Source of the DNA: Desulfobacteraceae bacterium
GTDB lineage: Bacteria; Desulfobacterota; Desulfobacteria; Desulfobacterales; Desulfosalsimonadaceae
Direction of reading: 5' to 3'
Length of the DNA stretch: 8,482 nucleotides
Assembly (NCBI GenBank): GCA_003551985.1
Contig: PUOB01000210.1
Location: forward strand, 1 to 8,482
The notes under the pieces are model-generated. The model did not search any database, was not told the origin of the DNA, and worked only from the letters and a program-made list of their open reading frames with translations. Positions within the stretch are counted from its first letter, which is position 1. Each line of letters opens with the position of its first letter. The position numbers and the translations under genes were made by a program. Positions 1-7,113 of this stretch are shown piece after piece.

Positions 1-3000
1 GATCGCTCGGATCGCTCATCCCACCTCGATTCGCAGCCGATGCCCGAATCGTGTTTTCGCCTTCGGGAAGAAGAAGCGTTCCGGCAAAATGACCGGATTC
101 ATCGGAAAGCAGCGTTTTCTCCGCCTGGATGCCGTTGATCCTGAAAAACACTTCCGCGTTTTTTTCCGAACTGCCGGCAACGCTGATGGGCGGAGCTCCC
201 GCCAAAAGCCCGTCTTCCGGCAAGTTGATAACCGGCGGGGCGGGTGGTGCAAGGGCTACTGCAAACTCGTATTCCCGGCCGGTTACATTGCCCAGGCTGT
301 CATAGGCATTAATTTGCAGCGTATGCAATCCGTCTTCAAGATCATGAACATCGATATAGCATTGGTACGGGGAATTATAGTCCCGGCATACCAGGGTACC
401 GTTGAGAAAGAATTCAACATGGCTCATGCCGGAATCATCGGATGCATCGACCCGGATATGGCCGGAACCGGCTATCAGTTCGCCCCCGGCAAATTCATTT
501 TCATTGAAATGAACGAAGTGAATGTCCGGTCCGCTCGTATCCGGCGATGGGATGGCCCAAACCGTGGAAACATCCGCTTTTTCCCATCCTGAAATATTGA
601 CGGCGGTGACGGCGAAATAGTAAGGGGTGCCGTTTTCCAGTCCGGCGACGTTTGCGGTTGAATTTTCCGAAACCAGGGCCGGAGTCATCGCGGAAACACC
701 GTCAAAATCCGTTGTTGAAGCATATACGGCATAATGATCAAGCACATCGGTTGCCGTGACGGCGTCCCATCTCAGCGTTACATAACCGTCATATATCTCC
801 GCGTACAAACCGGTCGGATTGCCGATCAGAGTGGCGGCGTCTGTTTCCGCACCGCCGCTTTCATTTCCGTCATTATCAAATGCCGTAATCGCAACATCAT
901 ACAGATTGGCGGGAGAAAGGCCGTCAACCTCGAATTCATTCGTTTCGGGCGAAAGCGTTACAGGTTCTTGGGCGCCGTCGAAATAAATCCTGTACCCGGC
1001 CAGGTCGCCGGCGCTATCCTCGGAATGACGCCAGGAGAAAACCAACCCGTCTTCAAACGATATTGCCGCCAGATCCGTTACATCTTCCGGCGGGATGACG
1101 TCTTTGGTAACCGCTGATACCGGCATAACCGATGAACCGAAAAGCCCGAAATCATCCACCGCCACAACAGCGAACCAGTATTTTTCCCCCCGATCGAGGC
1201 CAGTCACCGCAAAGGCGAAATTTCCGGCATCAACCGTGTCGGTGTAACCGTCAATGGAGGATATGTCGTCAAATTCTTCAACCGACATGTAAATACGATA
1301 GTGATCGACTTTCCGATCAACGCCGGCGGCTATCTCATCATAAAAGTCCTCATTATAATCACGCCAGTCGAGCAGCACCGTGGTACCGTCGTGCTCTCCT
1401 TCGGCCTCCAGGGTCTCAACCGGAGGCGGGGTTATTTCCGCATAAACAATCTCTACTATTACGGGATCGCTTGTATTCCCGGCCCGATCCCTTGCGGTCA
1501 CTGTAAACCGATTCAAACCTTTTGCCAAAGACAGGGTGTGCTGCCAGCCGGTTCCCTGTTCATAGCCGATTATCTCTTCATCGTTCAAGTATATGGCGGC
1601 GTAGTCTTCCCGGTTTCCGCCGATTTGCTGTGTCCCGGTATATACCGGAGACGTCACCGGATGAATATCCGGAGCAGGCGGGGGCGTCGTGTCAACCGTA
1701 AAAGTAAAGTCATAGGGCACAGCCCGGTTTTCATGATTGTCTTCGAGTTCAAGCGAAACCGTATAGCGGGACTCGGGAAAATCCTCCGCCGGCGTGAAAA
1801 TCAACAGATCGTCTTCCGACAATTCCCATGCGCCTTCCACGGTACTGTCCGCACCGTCACGGATTTTGTATAAACTATTATCCAGGCTGACGCCGGAGCC
1901 GGCTTCTTCGATCCCGACCGCAACGTTTTCCGGTATGGTGTTGAGAAACGAGCCATCAATGGGATAAACATCCGTTATCAAAGGAGGAATCGTATCCACG
2001 TATATATCGAACCATGACGATGGACTCCTGCGCCCCGCTTCATCTTCGAACCAGACTTCAAGGCTGTTGCTTCCCTCCTCCAGGGGATATTCAATCGTCC
2101 ATGTCTCTCCGGAGCCGGACCAAACCGGATTGTCGTTGATCCAGAGAACACTTCCCGTTGCAGCCGGGCCTTCCAAAACGATAGACGACAGGTTGGAATA
2201 GTTTTGGGCGGGTCGTTCCTGCAGCGCCCCTTCAAACAATTTATCGCCGGCAACAGCCGGTACAACCGCAGGGAGGGGAATACTCAGGGAGTTGTTGTGT
2301 TCATTTGACTCAATGACTGTATTATTGACGTCCGCAACAACATCCACTGCATGATCAGAGAAAGTCGCCAGCCATGTTGCTTCAACAAAAACGGATGCCC
2401 CCGGCGCCATTGCCTCGTTTACCGCCGCCGAGGCAATTTCCTTGCCGCTCACAACAAAGGCAACCAGAAAGCCCTCTTCAACCGCAACGTTGCCAATATT
2501 TTCAATAACGGCCGTCAGTGTAACGGGTTCCCCTTCCCGGACAAGCGCTTTTTCGGCTGTAATGGCAGAAACAACCAGATCGGGCATATACTCGCCCGTG
2601 GCAAAGGACCAAACCGGGCCCGACATCCGATCAATGCTGCAAGCGTTCTCTTCGTTACAGATTCCCGGGGCCGGTCGCGCAACGATTTGCCAGTAATAAG
2701 TACTGTTATTGACCAATCCGGAAACACTGTATTCATTTTCCCTTAGGTTTTCCGCGACAAGAAACATGCCGCCGGAATCTTGTCCCATCCACAAATCATA
2801 AACGAATGAACCCCTCGTCAATTCCTGCCCGCTCCATGAAAAAACCAGGGAACCCGGAACACTCTTCCTGTCTATGTGAACGCCATCCTGTCCGTCTGCA
2901 GGAAAAGGGTTACAAGGAGCAAAGGGATGTTTTTCAGCCTTATTATACTCGGCAACGCAATCGCTTCCGGCCTCCAGAAACGGATTTGCATCCACCGATC

Positions 3001-4984
3001 CCCAAACTGTTTCCCCACTGCCGTTGGGCCCTTCCGGGGTACACCACCAATTGTTTTTCGCCGAAAGCTCCAGCGGCGGTGACCTGTCAATACCCAGTGC
3101 GAAAAAAACATTGCCGCAAAAGTTGTTGTTTTCGATCCGAGTTACCAAATCCCAATCATCGTTCTGGCCTTCATTCCGGGCCGAATCATCAGCCAGCTCA
3201 GACATATACAGATCGGGCTCCAAAAGGACAACGCCGCCGATATTCTCTTTAATGTTGTTGCAGGTGATTATTGAATGCCAAGCCCCCGATCCCCTCAAAA
3301 CAATGCCCGCATCACCCGCACGAACAGTACTGAACCGGATAGGTACAGAAATATCCGTCATATGAATATTGGCGCCATGATTTAAAGGACCGTCATCCAA
3401 ACAAGAACCTCCGTATTCGATAACGGAATGTTCAATGGCAGACAATTCAGCATCGGTCATTTCGCTGAAAATGAGCCCTCCCCAATCCATCGGGGCAGGA
3501 GATGGTTTGTTGGAGGTAAACACGACAGGGGCCTCCGGTGTACCAACCGCGAACAAGGCCCCGGGTCCCGGGCCGGCGTGATAAAAAGGATTTGCGGGAT
3601 CATAATAAGGAGAATTTATAGATTCCTCACGCAGCCCCGCTTTCAAGTGGGCGCCCGGATCAAAACGAACTTCCACCCCCGGTTCTATGGTAAGAATATT
3701 CGTATCCATGTAATGATTGGGGTACTGATCGGGGTACTGATTTGGGCGTCCGTCCGGCAAGTTATTGGGGGCAGCTTCCTGCAAATCGTATAATGTTTCA
3801 TTGATAACGTTGTATTCGTTTTCATCCTGGCCATCCGCTGATGCGCCAGTGTGAAAATAAGGGGCATAAATCACGTGGCTGATTACAGTCGGCCCTGTCA
3901 CCACATAGGGACTTTCGTCCGGTGTCCATGTGGTATCCTCCGCGATAAGCCCCCTGACAAGCGTTGCAAAGAGGGGTTTGCCCGAGACATTTGAGACATC
4001 GGTTTTTTCACCCCCGGAAATATTCACGGCCGTTACTGCAAAATAGTAAGTATTATTGCTTTCAAGGTTAAAAATGGTTGCTGTTGTATCGCTTACACTT
4101 TTTTTGCGAGTCCAGCCCCGGGGGTGGTCGACCGATTCAAACGGGGATTCAAGAACATACACCTCGTAGTGCCCAACGAGATCGGAAGGCGCCGAAGCCT
4201 CCCAGTTCAGGATCATGCTTCCATAATGCGGTGTGGCCGTCAGGTTTTGCGGGTTTTCAACAAGAGTGGCCGCCTCAATTGCAGTCCGAACACTTTCCTC
4301 TTCATCCGCGTATACTTCGGAAACAGAAATCTCATAGCGGGTGGCCGGGCTCAATCCAACAATTTCAAATCCGTTTTCATCGGGCGCAATGCATTCCCCG
4401 ACCAGGGCGTTATTCAGGTATACCTGGTAGCATTGAAGTTTATGGGCGGTACTTTCGGAATGGTCCCATTGGATGGCAACTGATGTTTCCAGTGATTCGG
4501 TGATACGCAAATTCCGTATAACGTCGGCGGGCCTCGCATCAACGAGCATCTCCGCTTCAGAAGGAATAATTGCCATATCGATGGGTTGTCCTGTTTCATT
4601 CACCGCCATGACAGCAAAATAATAGCTTCGACCTTGCCGCAGACCCTCAAGTGTGTAGGATCTTGTGCCCGCCAGTGTCGTGGCTTTAGAGATCAAATTA
4701 TCAAACGAATCGAATGAACTTCGATTCTGTTCCGCATAGATACGGTAAGAAACAATATCAAAATATCCGGAATAAAAGTCTTCATCGAATGCCGTCCAAT
4801 CAAGATGAGCGGAAACACCATCGATTTCGGCGTCGATTACAAGGTATTCGCTTACCACGGGCGACCTTGGTTCACCATCAACCACTGAAAAACAAATGCC
4901 TATAAAAAGCAGGCCGAAAAAAAGTACGCACCAAATTTGCTTTACCAGTCGAATATGCTTCTTGGGCGGAAAAGGTGAGCTCAC
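1..4984 (-). CDS. Giant exported multidomain Fn3 / beta-helix / CARDB / Ig-like protein, C-terminus outside the window
   Basis: The frame is open for 1661 codons from GTG at 4984 to the left window edge, so the C-terminus is missing. The GTG is the first possible start after an in-frame TAA at 5009-5011 and has AGGGAG five bases upstream. Basic residues then a hydrophobic segment (about 17-35) indicate export. Approximate domains: Fn3 at 42-148, 149-240 and 241-336; a probable right-handed beta-helix at 337-690, ending in an NNWW motif near 644; an Fn3-like domain with YDLWMG at 692-798; CARDB at 801-900, with the conserved start PDLVVSAI and end ESNEHNNSL; Ig-like domains at 930-1000, 1000-1100 and 1101-1182; Fn3 at 1183-1295, 1296-1383 and 1384-1481; Ig-like at 1482-1577 and 1580-1658. 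No catalytic motif is visible. It is probably a surface or secreted adhesin or scaffold. In related genomes such N-terminal arrays can lead into Rhs/YD or anchoring regions, but that part is not seen. Exact function is unknown. Confidence 0.9.
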   Translation of the reverse strand, partial: MSSPFPPKKHIRLVKQIWCVLFFGLLFIGICFSVVDGEPRSPVVSEYLVIDAEIDGVSAHLDWTAFDEDFYSGYFDIVSYRIYAEQNRSSFDSFDNLISKATTLAGTRSYTLEGLRQGRSYYFAVMAVNETGQPIDMAIIPSEAEMLVDARPADVIRNLRITESLETSVAIQWDHSESTAHKLQCYQVYLNNALVGECIAPDENGFEIVGLSPATRYEISVSEVYADEEESVRTAIEAATLVENPQNLTATPHYGSMILNWEASAPSDLVGHYEVYVLESPFESVDHPRGWTRKKSVSDTTATIFNLESNNTYYFAVTAVNISGGEKTDVSNVSGKPLFATLVRGLIAEDTTWTPDESPYVVTGPTVISHVIYAPYFHTGASADGQDENEYNVINETLYDLQEAAPNNLPDGRPNQYPDQYPNHYMDTNILTIEPGVEVRFDPGAHLKAGLREESINSPYYDPANPFYHAGPGPGALFAVGTPEAPVVFTSNKPSPAPMDWGGLIFSEMTDAELSAIEHSVIEYGGSCLDDGPLNHGANIHMTDISVPIRFSTVRAGDAGIVLRGSGAWHSIITCNNIKENIGGVVLLEPDLYMSELADDSARNEGQNDDWDLVTRIENNNFCGNVFFALGIDRSPPLELSAKNNWWCTPEGPNGSGETVWGSVDANPFLEAGSDCVAEYNKAEKHPFAPCNPFPADGQDGVHIDRKSVPGSLVFSWSGQELTRGSFVYDLWMGQDSGGMFLVAENLRENEYSVSGLVNNSTYYWQIVARPAPGICNEENACSIDRMSGPVWSFATGEYMPDLVVSAITAEKALVREGEPVTLTAVIENIGNVAVEEGFLVAFVVSGKEIASAAVNEAMAPGASVFVEATWLATFSDHAVDVVADVNNTVIESNEHNNSLSIPLPAVVPAVAGDKLFEGALQERPAQNYSNLSSIVLEGPAATGSVLWINDNPVWSGSGETWTIEYPLEEGSNSLEVWFEDEAGRRSPSSWFDIYVDTIPPLITDVYPIDGSFLNTIPENVAVGIEEAGSGVSLDNSLYKIRDGADSTVEGAWELSEDDLLIFTPAEDFPESRYTVSLELEDNHENRAVPYDFTFTVDTTPPPAPDIHPVTSPVYTGTQQIGGNREDYAAIYLNDEEIIGYEQGTGWQHTLSLAKGLNRFTVTARDRAGNTSDPVIVEIVYAEITPPPVETLEAEGEHDGTTVLLDWRDYNEDFYDEIAAGVDRKVDHYRIYMSVEEFDDISSIDGYTDTVDAGNFAFAVTGLDRGEKYWFAVVAVDDFGLFGSSVMPVSAVTKDVIPPEDVTDLAAISFEDGLVFSWRHSEDSAGDLAGYRIYFDGAQEPVTLSPETNEFEVDGLSPANLYDVAITAFDNDGNESGGAETDAATLIGNPTGLYAEIYDGYVTLRWDAVTATDVLDHYAVYASTTDFDGVSAMTPALVSENSTANVAGLENGTPYYFAVTAVNISGWEKADVSTVWAIPSPDTSGPDIHFVHFNENEFAGGELIAGSGHIRVDASDDSGMSHVEFFLNGTLVCRDYNSPYQCYIDVHDLEDGLHTLQINAYDSLGNVTGREYEFAVALAPPAPPVINLPEDGLLAGAPPISVAGSSEKNAEVFFRINGIQAEKTLLSDESGHFAGTLLLPEGENTIRASAANRGGMSDPSD

Positions 4985-4989
4985 GGAAA

Positions 4990-4995
4990 CTCCCT
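4990..4995 (-). promoter_or_regulatory. Ribosome binding site of the giant Fn3 gene
   Basis: AGGGAG on the minus strand lies five bases before the GTG at 4984. It decides the start, because the frame has no ATG close to the signal segment and a TAA lies nine codons upstream. Confidence 0.6.
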
Positions 4996-4998
4996 GTA

Positions 4999-5021
4999 TT
5001 TTGGAGGTTTACTTTCCAAAA
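4999..5021. repeat. Perfect 7-bp inverted repeat before the giant gene
   Basis: TTTTGGA at 4999-5005 and TCCAAAA at 5015-5021 are exact inverted copies with a 9-base loop. They sit between the end of the rhodanese relic and the RBS of the giant gene. The stem is AU-rich and lacks a clean GC stem followed by a T tract, so it is a weak terminator or an mRNA hairpin at best. Confidence 0.35.
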
Positions 5022-5061
5022 ACCAGCCAAACGGATGGGCCTGTGATAGCTTTTTCGGAAA

Positions 5062-5489
5062 TCAGTCGTTGCAGTTATGGCACGAAATACGGTTGATGGA
5101 GATGGTGCGCCGACTATTTGGAGCATTGGCGCGCCCGTGGAGTTCCCGGTACGACTTTAAGGCCTCCAGACCGCCTTCCATGAAAAATACGTTGTGAACT
5201 CCGGCGGATATCGCCTTATGGCGAACGGACTCGCAGCCCGTACCGTGGCGGTTGAAGAAAAGCACTGCAGGGCGGGGATCATCGCTTGCATGGCGAATTA
5301 GGCGCTCTGTAAAGGACTCTGCCGATGCATCCAAGAACAATGTATCTGCAAACGATATCTCGGAATCGGACTGATCTTTGGTGAAAGAACAGGCATGTCA
5401 TGGAAACGCACGCCTTCGATACTCTGCGCCGGCCTCCAACGATTATGAGCAATAGGGATTTTGCATCGGTTTTCACAAGCCAGTTCCAA
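5062..5489 (-). pseudogene. Rhodanese-like domain protein, frameshifted relic
   Basis: The C-terminal part (frame from about 5397 to TGA at 5062-5064) reads like a rhodanese core. It has LFLDASAESF resembling the usual LIDVRxxxEF strand, a strand PAVLFFN, and the closing AGVHNVFFMEGGLEAL, typically GYxNVxxxxGGxxAW. This frame meets TGA at 5398-5400 and has no ATG before it; the first plausible codon is TTG at 5340. The matching N-terminal part continues in another frame (TTG at 5489, residues LELACENRCKIPIAHNRW and IEGVRFHDMPVL). One frameshift between about 5400 and 5370 would join the two. The active-site cysteine expected just after the VLFF strand is Asn; a nearby Cys follows in HGTGCES. 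The stretch between the EF motif and that strand is shorter than usual. It would be catalytically dead even if translated. It lies between the exported 243-residue gene and the giant gene, on the same strand. A sequencing error could mimic the frameshift. Confidence 0.6.
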
Positions 5490-5493
5490 TAAT

Positions 5494-6225
5494 TTACTTT
5501 ACGCCCAGAATATTTCGCTCGGTTGCAAACCCATCGGCGGCATCCATTATCATGTGGACCGGGTGGGTACTTTCGATATAGCTTCCCGCAGGGATGGTCC
5601 CATTGTCCCGGGCATCGAACCGCACACTGCCGGGGTGGTCGCCGTTTGCGGAACACTCCATTTCCACCGGCACACCGTTTCCCGCGTTAAGCGAAAGAAC
5701 CGTCCCGTTATGGCGGCAAACAGCCGTCACTGACCGGGCTTCCACCGGCAGCGCAAAACGTTTCCCGTGATGATCCGGTAATGAAGCCGCTTCCCCCTGT
5801 TCAACGGAGATCCGGTCGACACGACTCCATGTGTCGATTTGGACCGATGCGTCGCCGTAAGGGCTTACGATATAAATGGTGATGACTCTGGTTCTGTATG
5901 GGGCAATGGGCTTGAGGGGGAAGTGCAACACCCCGATTCCAAGGCAATCAACCGAAAGATCGTGGGGATGAGATGTTTCGACTCCTTTCACTCGCTGCGT
6001 GGAGGTCTTGTCAACCGGGGCGTAGACACACAGGGATGCATTCCTAACCGGGCGGTCGGTGGTGTTTTTCACAGTGAAACCATAACGGATCTGCCGGGCG
6101 ATTTCACACAACGGTTCATGCGGAAAAGAGGCGTTTTCCGGATCTGGCGACAGCAGCGTCCATAAGGATATGAATATCCCGGCGGCAAATGCGATACTGC
6201 ATATCCATATGTACTTACTGTTCAT
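5494..6225 (-). CDS. Exported protein with a transglutaminase-associated-like beta-sandwich region
   Basis: The 243-residue frame starts at ATG 6225, with AGGGGA five bases upstream. An in-frame ATG ten codons earlier lacks an RBS and would put charged residues before the signal. Residues 5-24 form one hydrophobic segment, a signal peptide or membrane anchor. Residues 46-120 (IRYGFTVKNTTDRPV, VYAPVDKTSTQRVKG, SHPHDLSVDCLG, VLHFPLKPIAPYRTRVITI) resemble the beta-sandwich that precedes the catalytic core in secreted bacterial transglutaminase-like proteins. That is recalled from family patterns, not searched. No Cys-His-Asp transglutaminase core is seen. Residues 125-243 are beta-rich and Gly/Asn-rich and I do not recognise them; they end in a segment containing GTIPAGSYIES. 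It stands first in a minus-strand series with the rhodanese relic and the giant Fn3 protein, which suggests joint expression and a surface role. Enzymatic activity is unlikely. Confidence 0.8.
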   Translation of the reverse strand: MNSKYIWICSIAFAAGIFISLWTLLSPDPENASFPHEPLCEIARQIRYGFTVKNTTDRPVRNASLCVYAPVDKTSTQRVKGVETSHPHDLSVDCLGIGVLHFPLKPIAPYRTRVITIYIVSPYGDASVQIDTWSRVDRISVEQGEAASLPDHHGKRFALPVEARSVTAVCRHNGTVLSLNAGNGVPVEMECSANGDHPGSVRFDARDNGTIPAGSYIESTHPVHMIMDAADGFATERNILGVK

Positions 6226-6230
6226 GAAAA

Positions 6231-6236
6231 TCCCCT
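6231..6236 (-). promoter_or_regulatory. Ribosome binding site of the 243-residue exported protein
   Basis: AGGGGA lies five bases before the ATG at 6225. It selects this start over the in-frame ATG at 6255. Confidence 0.6.
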
Positions 6237-6259
6237 GTGTTCGCCGACGCCACAAAACC

Positions 6260-6287
6260 AGTAAATTTTCATATCAGTGGCAATCAA
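6260..6287 (-). promoter_or_regulatory. Weak candidate sigma-70 promoter for the exported-protein operon
   Basis: TTGATT (6282-6287) and TTTACT (6260-6265) on the minus strand are 16 bases apart and each matches the consensus at four of six positions. The AT-rich DNA upstream would favour a promoter here. The match is weak and the same AT-rich tract gives other equally weak options. Confidence 0.22.
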
Positions 6288-6610
6288 TACGCACATTCTG
6301 TTTTAAAATGCGATAAAATATACCTTAAAACATTAAATAACTGAGTTAATCGCTATACATAAAGCAACATTATACTACTAAATATTAAAATATAATTACC
6401 ACAAAAAATTGATAATCAGGTTAAAATACGAACTAATTTTTTACCATATAACTTTATAAATTAATTAAGTCAATTAATTTTGTATAAAAAAATAATTTTT
6501 TTTGCAAAACAAAAGAGTACTTGTTTATTATATATACCTAATAAAAGTATTTATGTAGAGAAATATAGATTATATATAAATTAAATAAGCTCAAAAAGAA
6601 GTTTTTTTCT
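6285..6610. other. Gene-free, extremely AT-rich island
   Basis: About 325 bases are dominated by A and T runs, in sharp contrast with the medium-GC genes on both sides. No frame of useful length, tRNA or clear terminator is visible. It contains a perfect 9-bp inverted repeat (6458-6466 and 6472-6480) and several A/T tracts that could bend DNA or bind a nucleoid silencer. It separates the secreted-protein operon from transposase debris and may be a promoter/silencing region or a leftover of horizontal insertion. Confidence 0.7.
6458..6480. repeat. 9-bp perfect inverted repeat in the AT-rich island
   Basis: AAATTAATT (6458-6466) and AATTAATTT (6472-6480) are exact inverted copies around AAGTC. 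In DNA this AT-rich such palindromes can arise by chance. It could also be a binding site for a dimeric regulator. Confidence 0.35.
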
Positions 6611-6770
6611 ACGAAATGAATTGACCATCCAATGGGTAAAGCTATATGAGTTCGGACTACGCGCCACAGGAGGCTTGATGGCTTGGTAAACAAGAATCTA
6701 TCCGGGCCTGTCCGCGATTCTTCAGAATTTCACTTATGCTAAGTGCGCTTTGCCGGATCGGAGAAAAAAG
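6611..6770. other. Stretch between the AT-rich island and the transposase relics
   Basis: Base composition returns to normal here. One plus-strand frame ending at TAA 6687-6689 contains LTIQWVKLYEFGLRATGG, which reads like protein but matches nothing I can name. It could be further mobile-element debris. No intact gene is seen. Confidence 0.3.
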
Positions 6771-6934
6771 ATGGCATCAAAAGCAGTGCAAAAAATAGAA
6801 CCGGCAGAACAAAGAGTACTTCAAAGAAATCTATCTTTAGATCGATACACCGGGATGACCGGTTAAATCAGGTACAGATCGCTGCATTGCTCAACCGACA
6901 TAAAAGCTGGGTGTGCCGGTGTTTGTCCTTGTGA
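6771..6934 (+). pseudogene. Broken helix-turn-helix protein, ParB/KorB-like or transposase-associated relic
   Basis: ATG at 6771 follows GGAG by seven bases, a good start, and reads 31 residues (MASKAVQKIEPAEQ to YTGMTG) before TAA at 6864-6866. The neighbouring frame carries on smoothly with LNQVQIAALLNRHKSWVCR and stops at TGA 6932-6934. The Q-I-A-x-L-L-x-R-x-x-S-W-V spacing is that of the ParB/KorB-type helix-turn-helix, also found in some transposase proteins. One frameshift near 6860 and the TGA at the end of the helix-turn-helix make it non-functional. The Cys where RRL would be expected points to further decay. IS66 debris follows directly. The exact parent family was not established. 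Confidence 0.5.
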
Positions 6935-7050
6935 GGTCACTGTCCCGGCGCATACCCGCAAAAAACGGGGCCGCAAGCCCCTGCCCAAGGATTTTACCGT
7001 CATTGGGTCTTCCGGGGTGGTCCCCCGGGATAGATCGAGGTGGTATATCT
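6933..7050 (+). mobile_element. IS66-type transposase (TnpC) fragment
   Basis: From 6933 one frame reads EVTVPAHTRKKRGRKPLPKD. This is the basic linker before the catalytic region of IS66-family TnpC proteins, usually a K/R-rich run, then GRKPLP and a downstream LPR-IEV. A matching IEVV appears at 7034-7045 in a different frame, so at least one indel of odd length separates them. The rest of the transposase, the accessory genes and the terminal repeats are absent. It lies directly against the broken helix-turn-helix gene, so the two may be a composite scar of successive insertions. A small GC hairpin (CCGGGG at 7012-7017, CCCCGG at 7023-7028) lies within it. Confidence 0.55.
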
Positions 7051-7113
7051 ATATCACCCGACCCGCGCAGACAACGTGCCCGGTGAATTTTTAAGTGAGA
7101 CGGAAAAATTTTT

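Noticed and set aside
1301..1873. Long plus-strand frames opposite the giant gene, including one of about 190 codons
   Set aside because: The minus frame is open without a break over the whole region and encodes recognisable Fn3 and Ig domains. The plus frames have no RBS or domain sense and are codon-bias shadows.
5839..6165. Plus-strand frame of about 108 codons
   Set aside because: It is antisense to the exported 243-residue protein, has no RBS and shows no family pattern.
6645..6662. TCCGAAC on the minus strand as the displaced R'' box of the nucleotidyltransferase cassette
   Set aside because: It matches six of seven bases but is followed by no attC arm in the right register and lies hundreds of bases away, beyond the transposase relics.
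7012..7028. GC-rich hairpin CCGGGG/CCCCGG as a terminator
   Set aside because: No T tract follows on either strand, and it lies inside transposase debris.
7051..7101. Possible third attC downstream of the nucleotidyltransferase
   Set aside because: A GTCTCAC box (minus strand, 7095-7101) and an imperfect arm pair (about 7 of 10 bases) exist. But the unit is very short, has no matching R' box, and its R box does not pair with that cassette's own start. It may be a decayed remnant at most.
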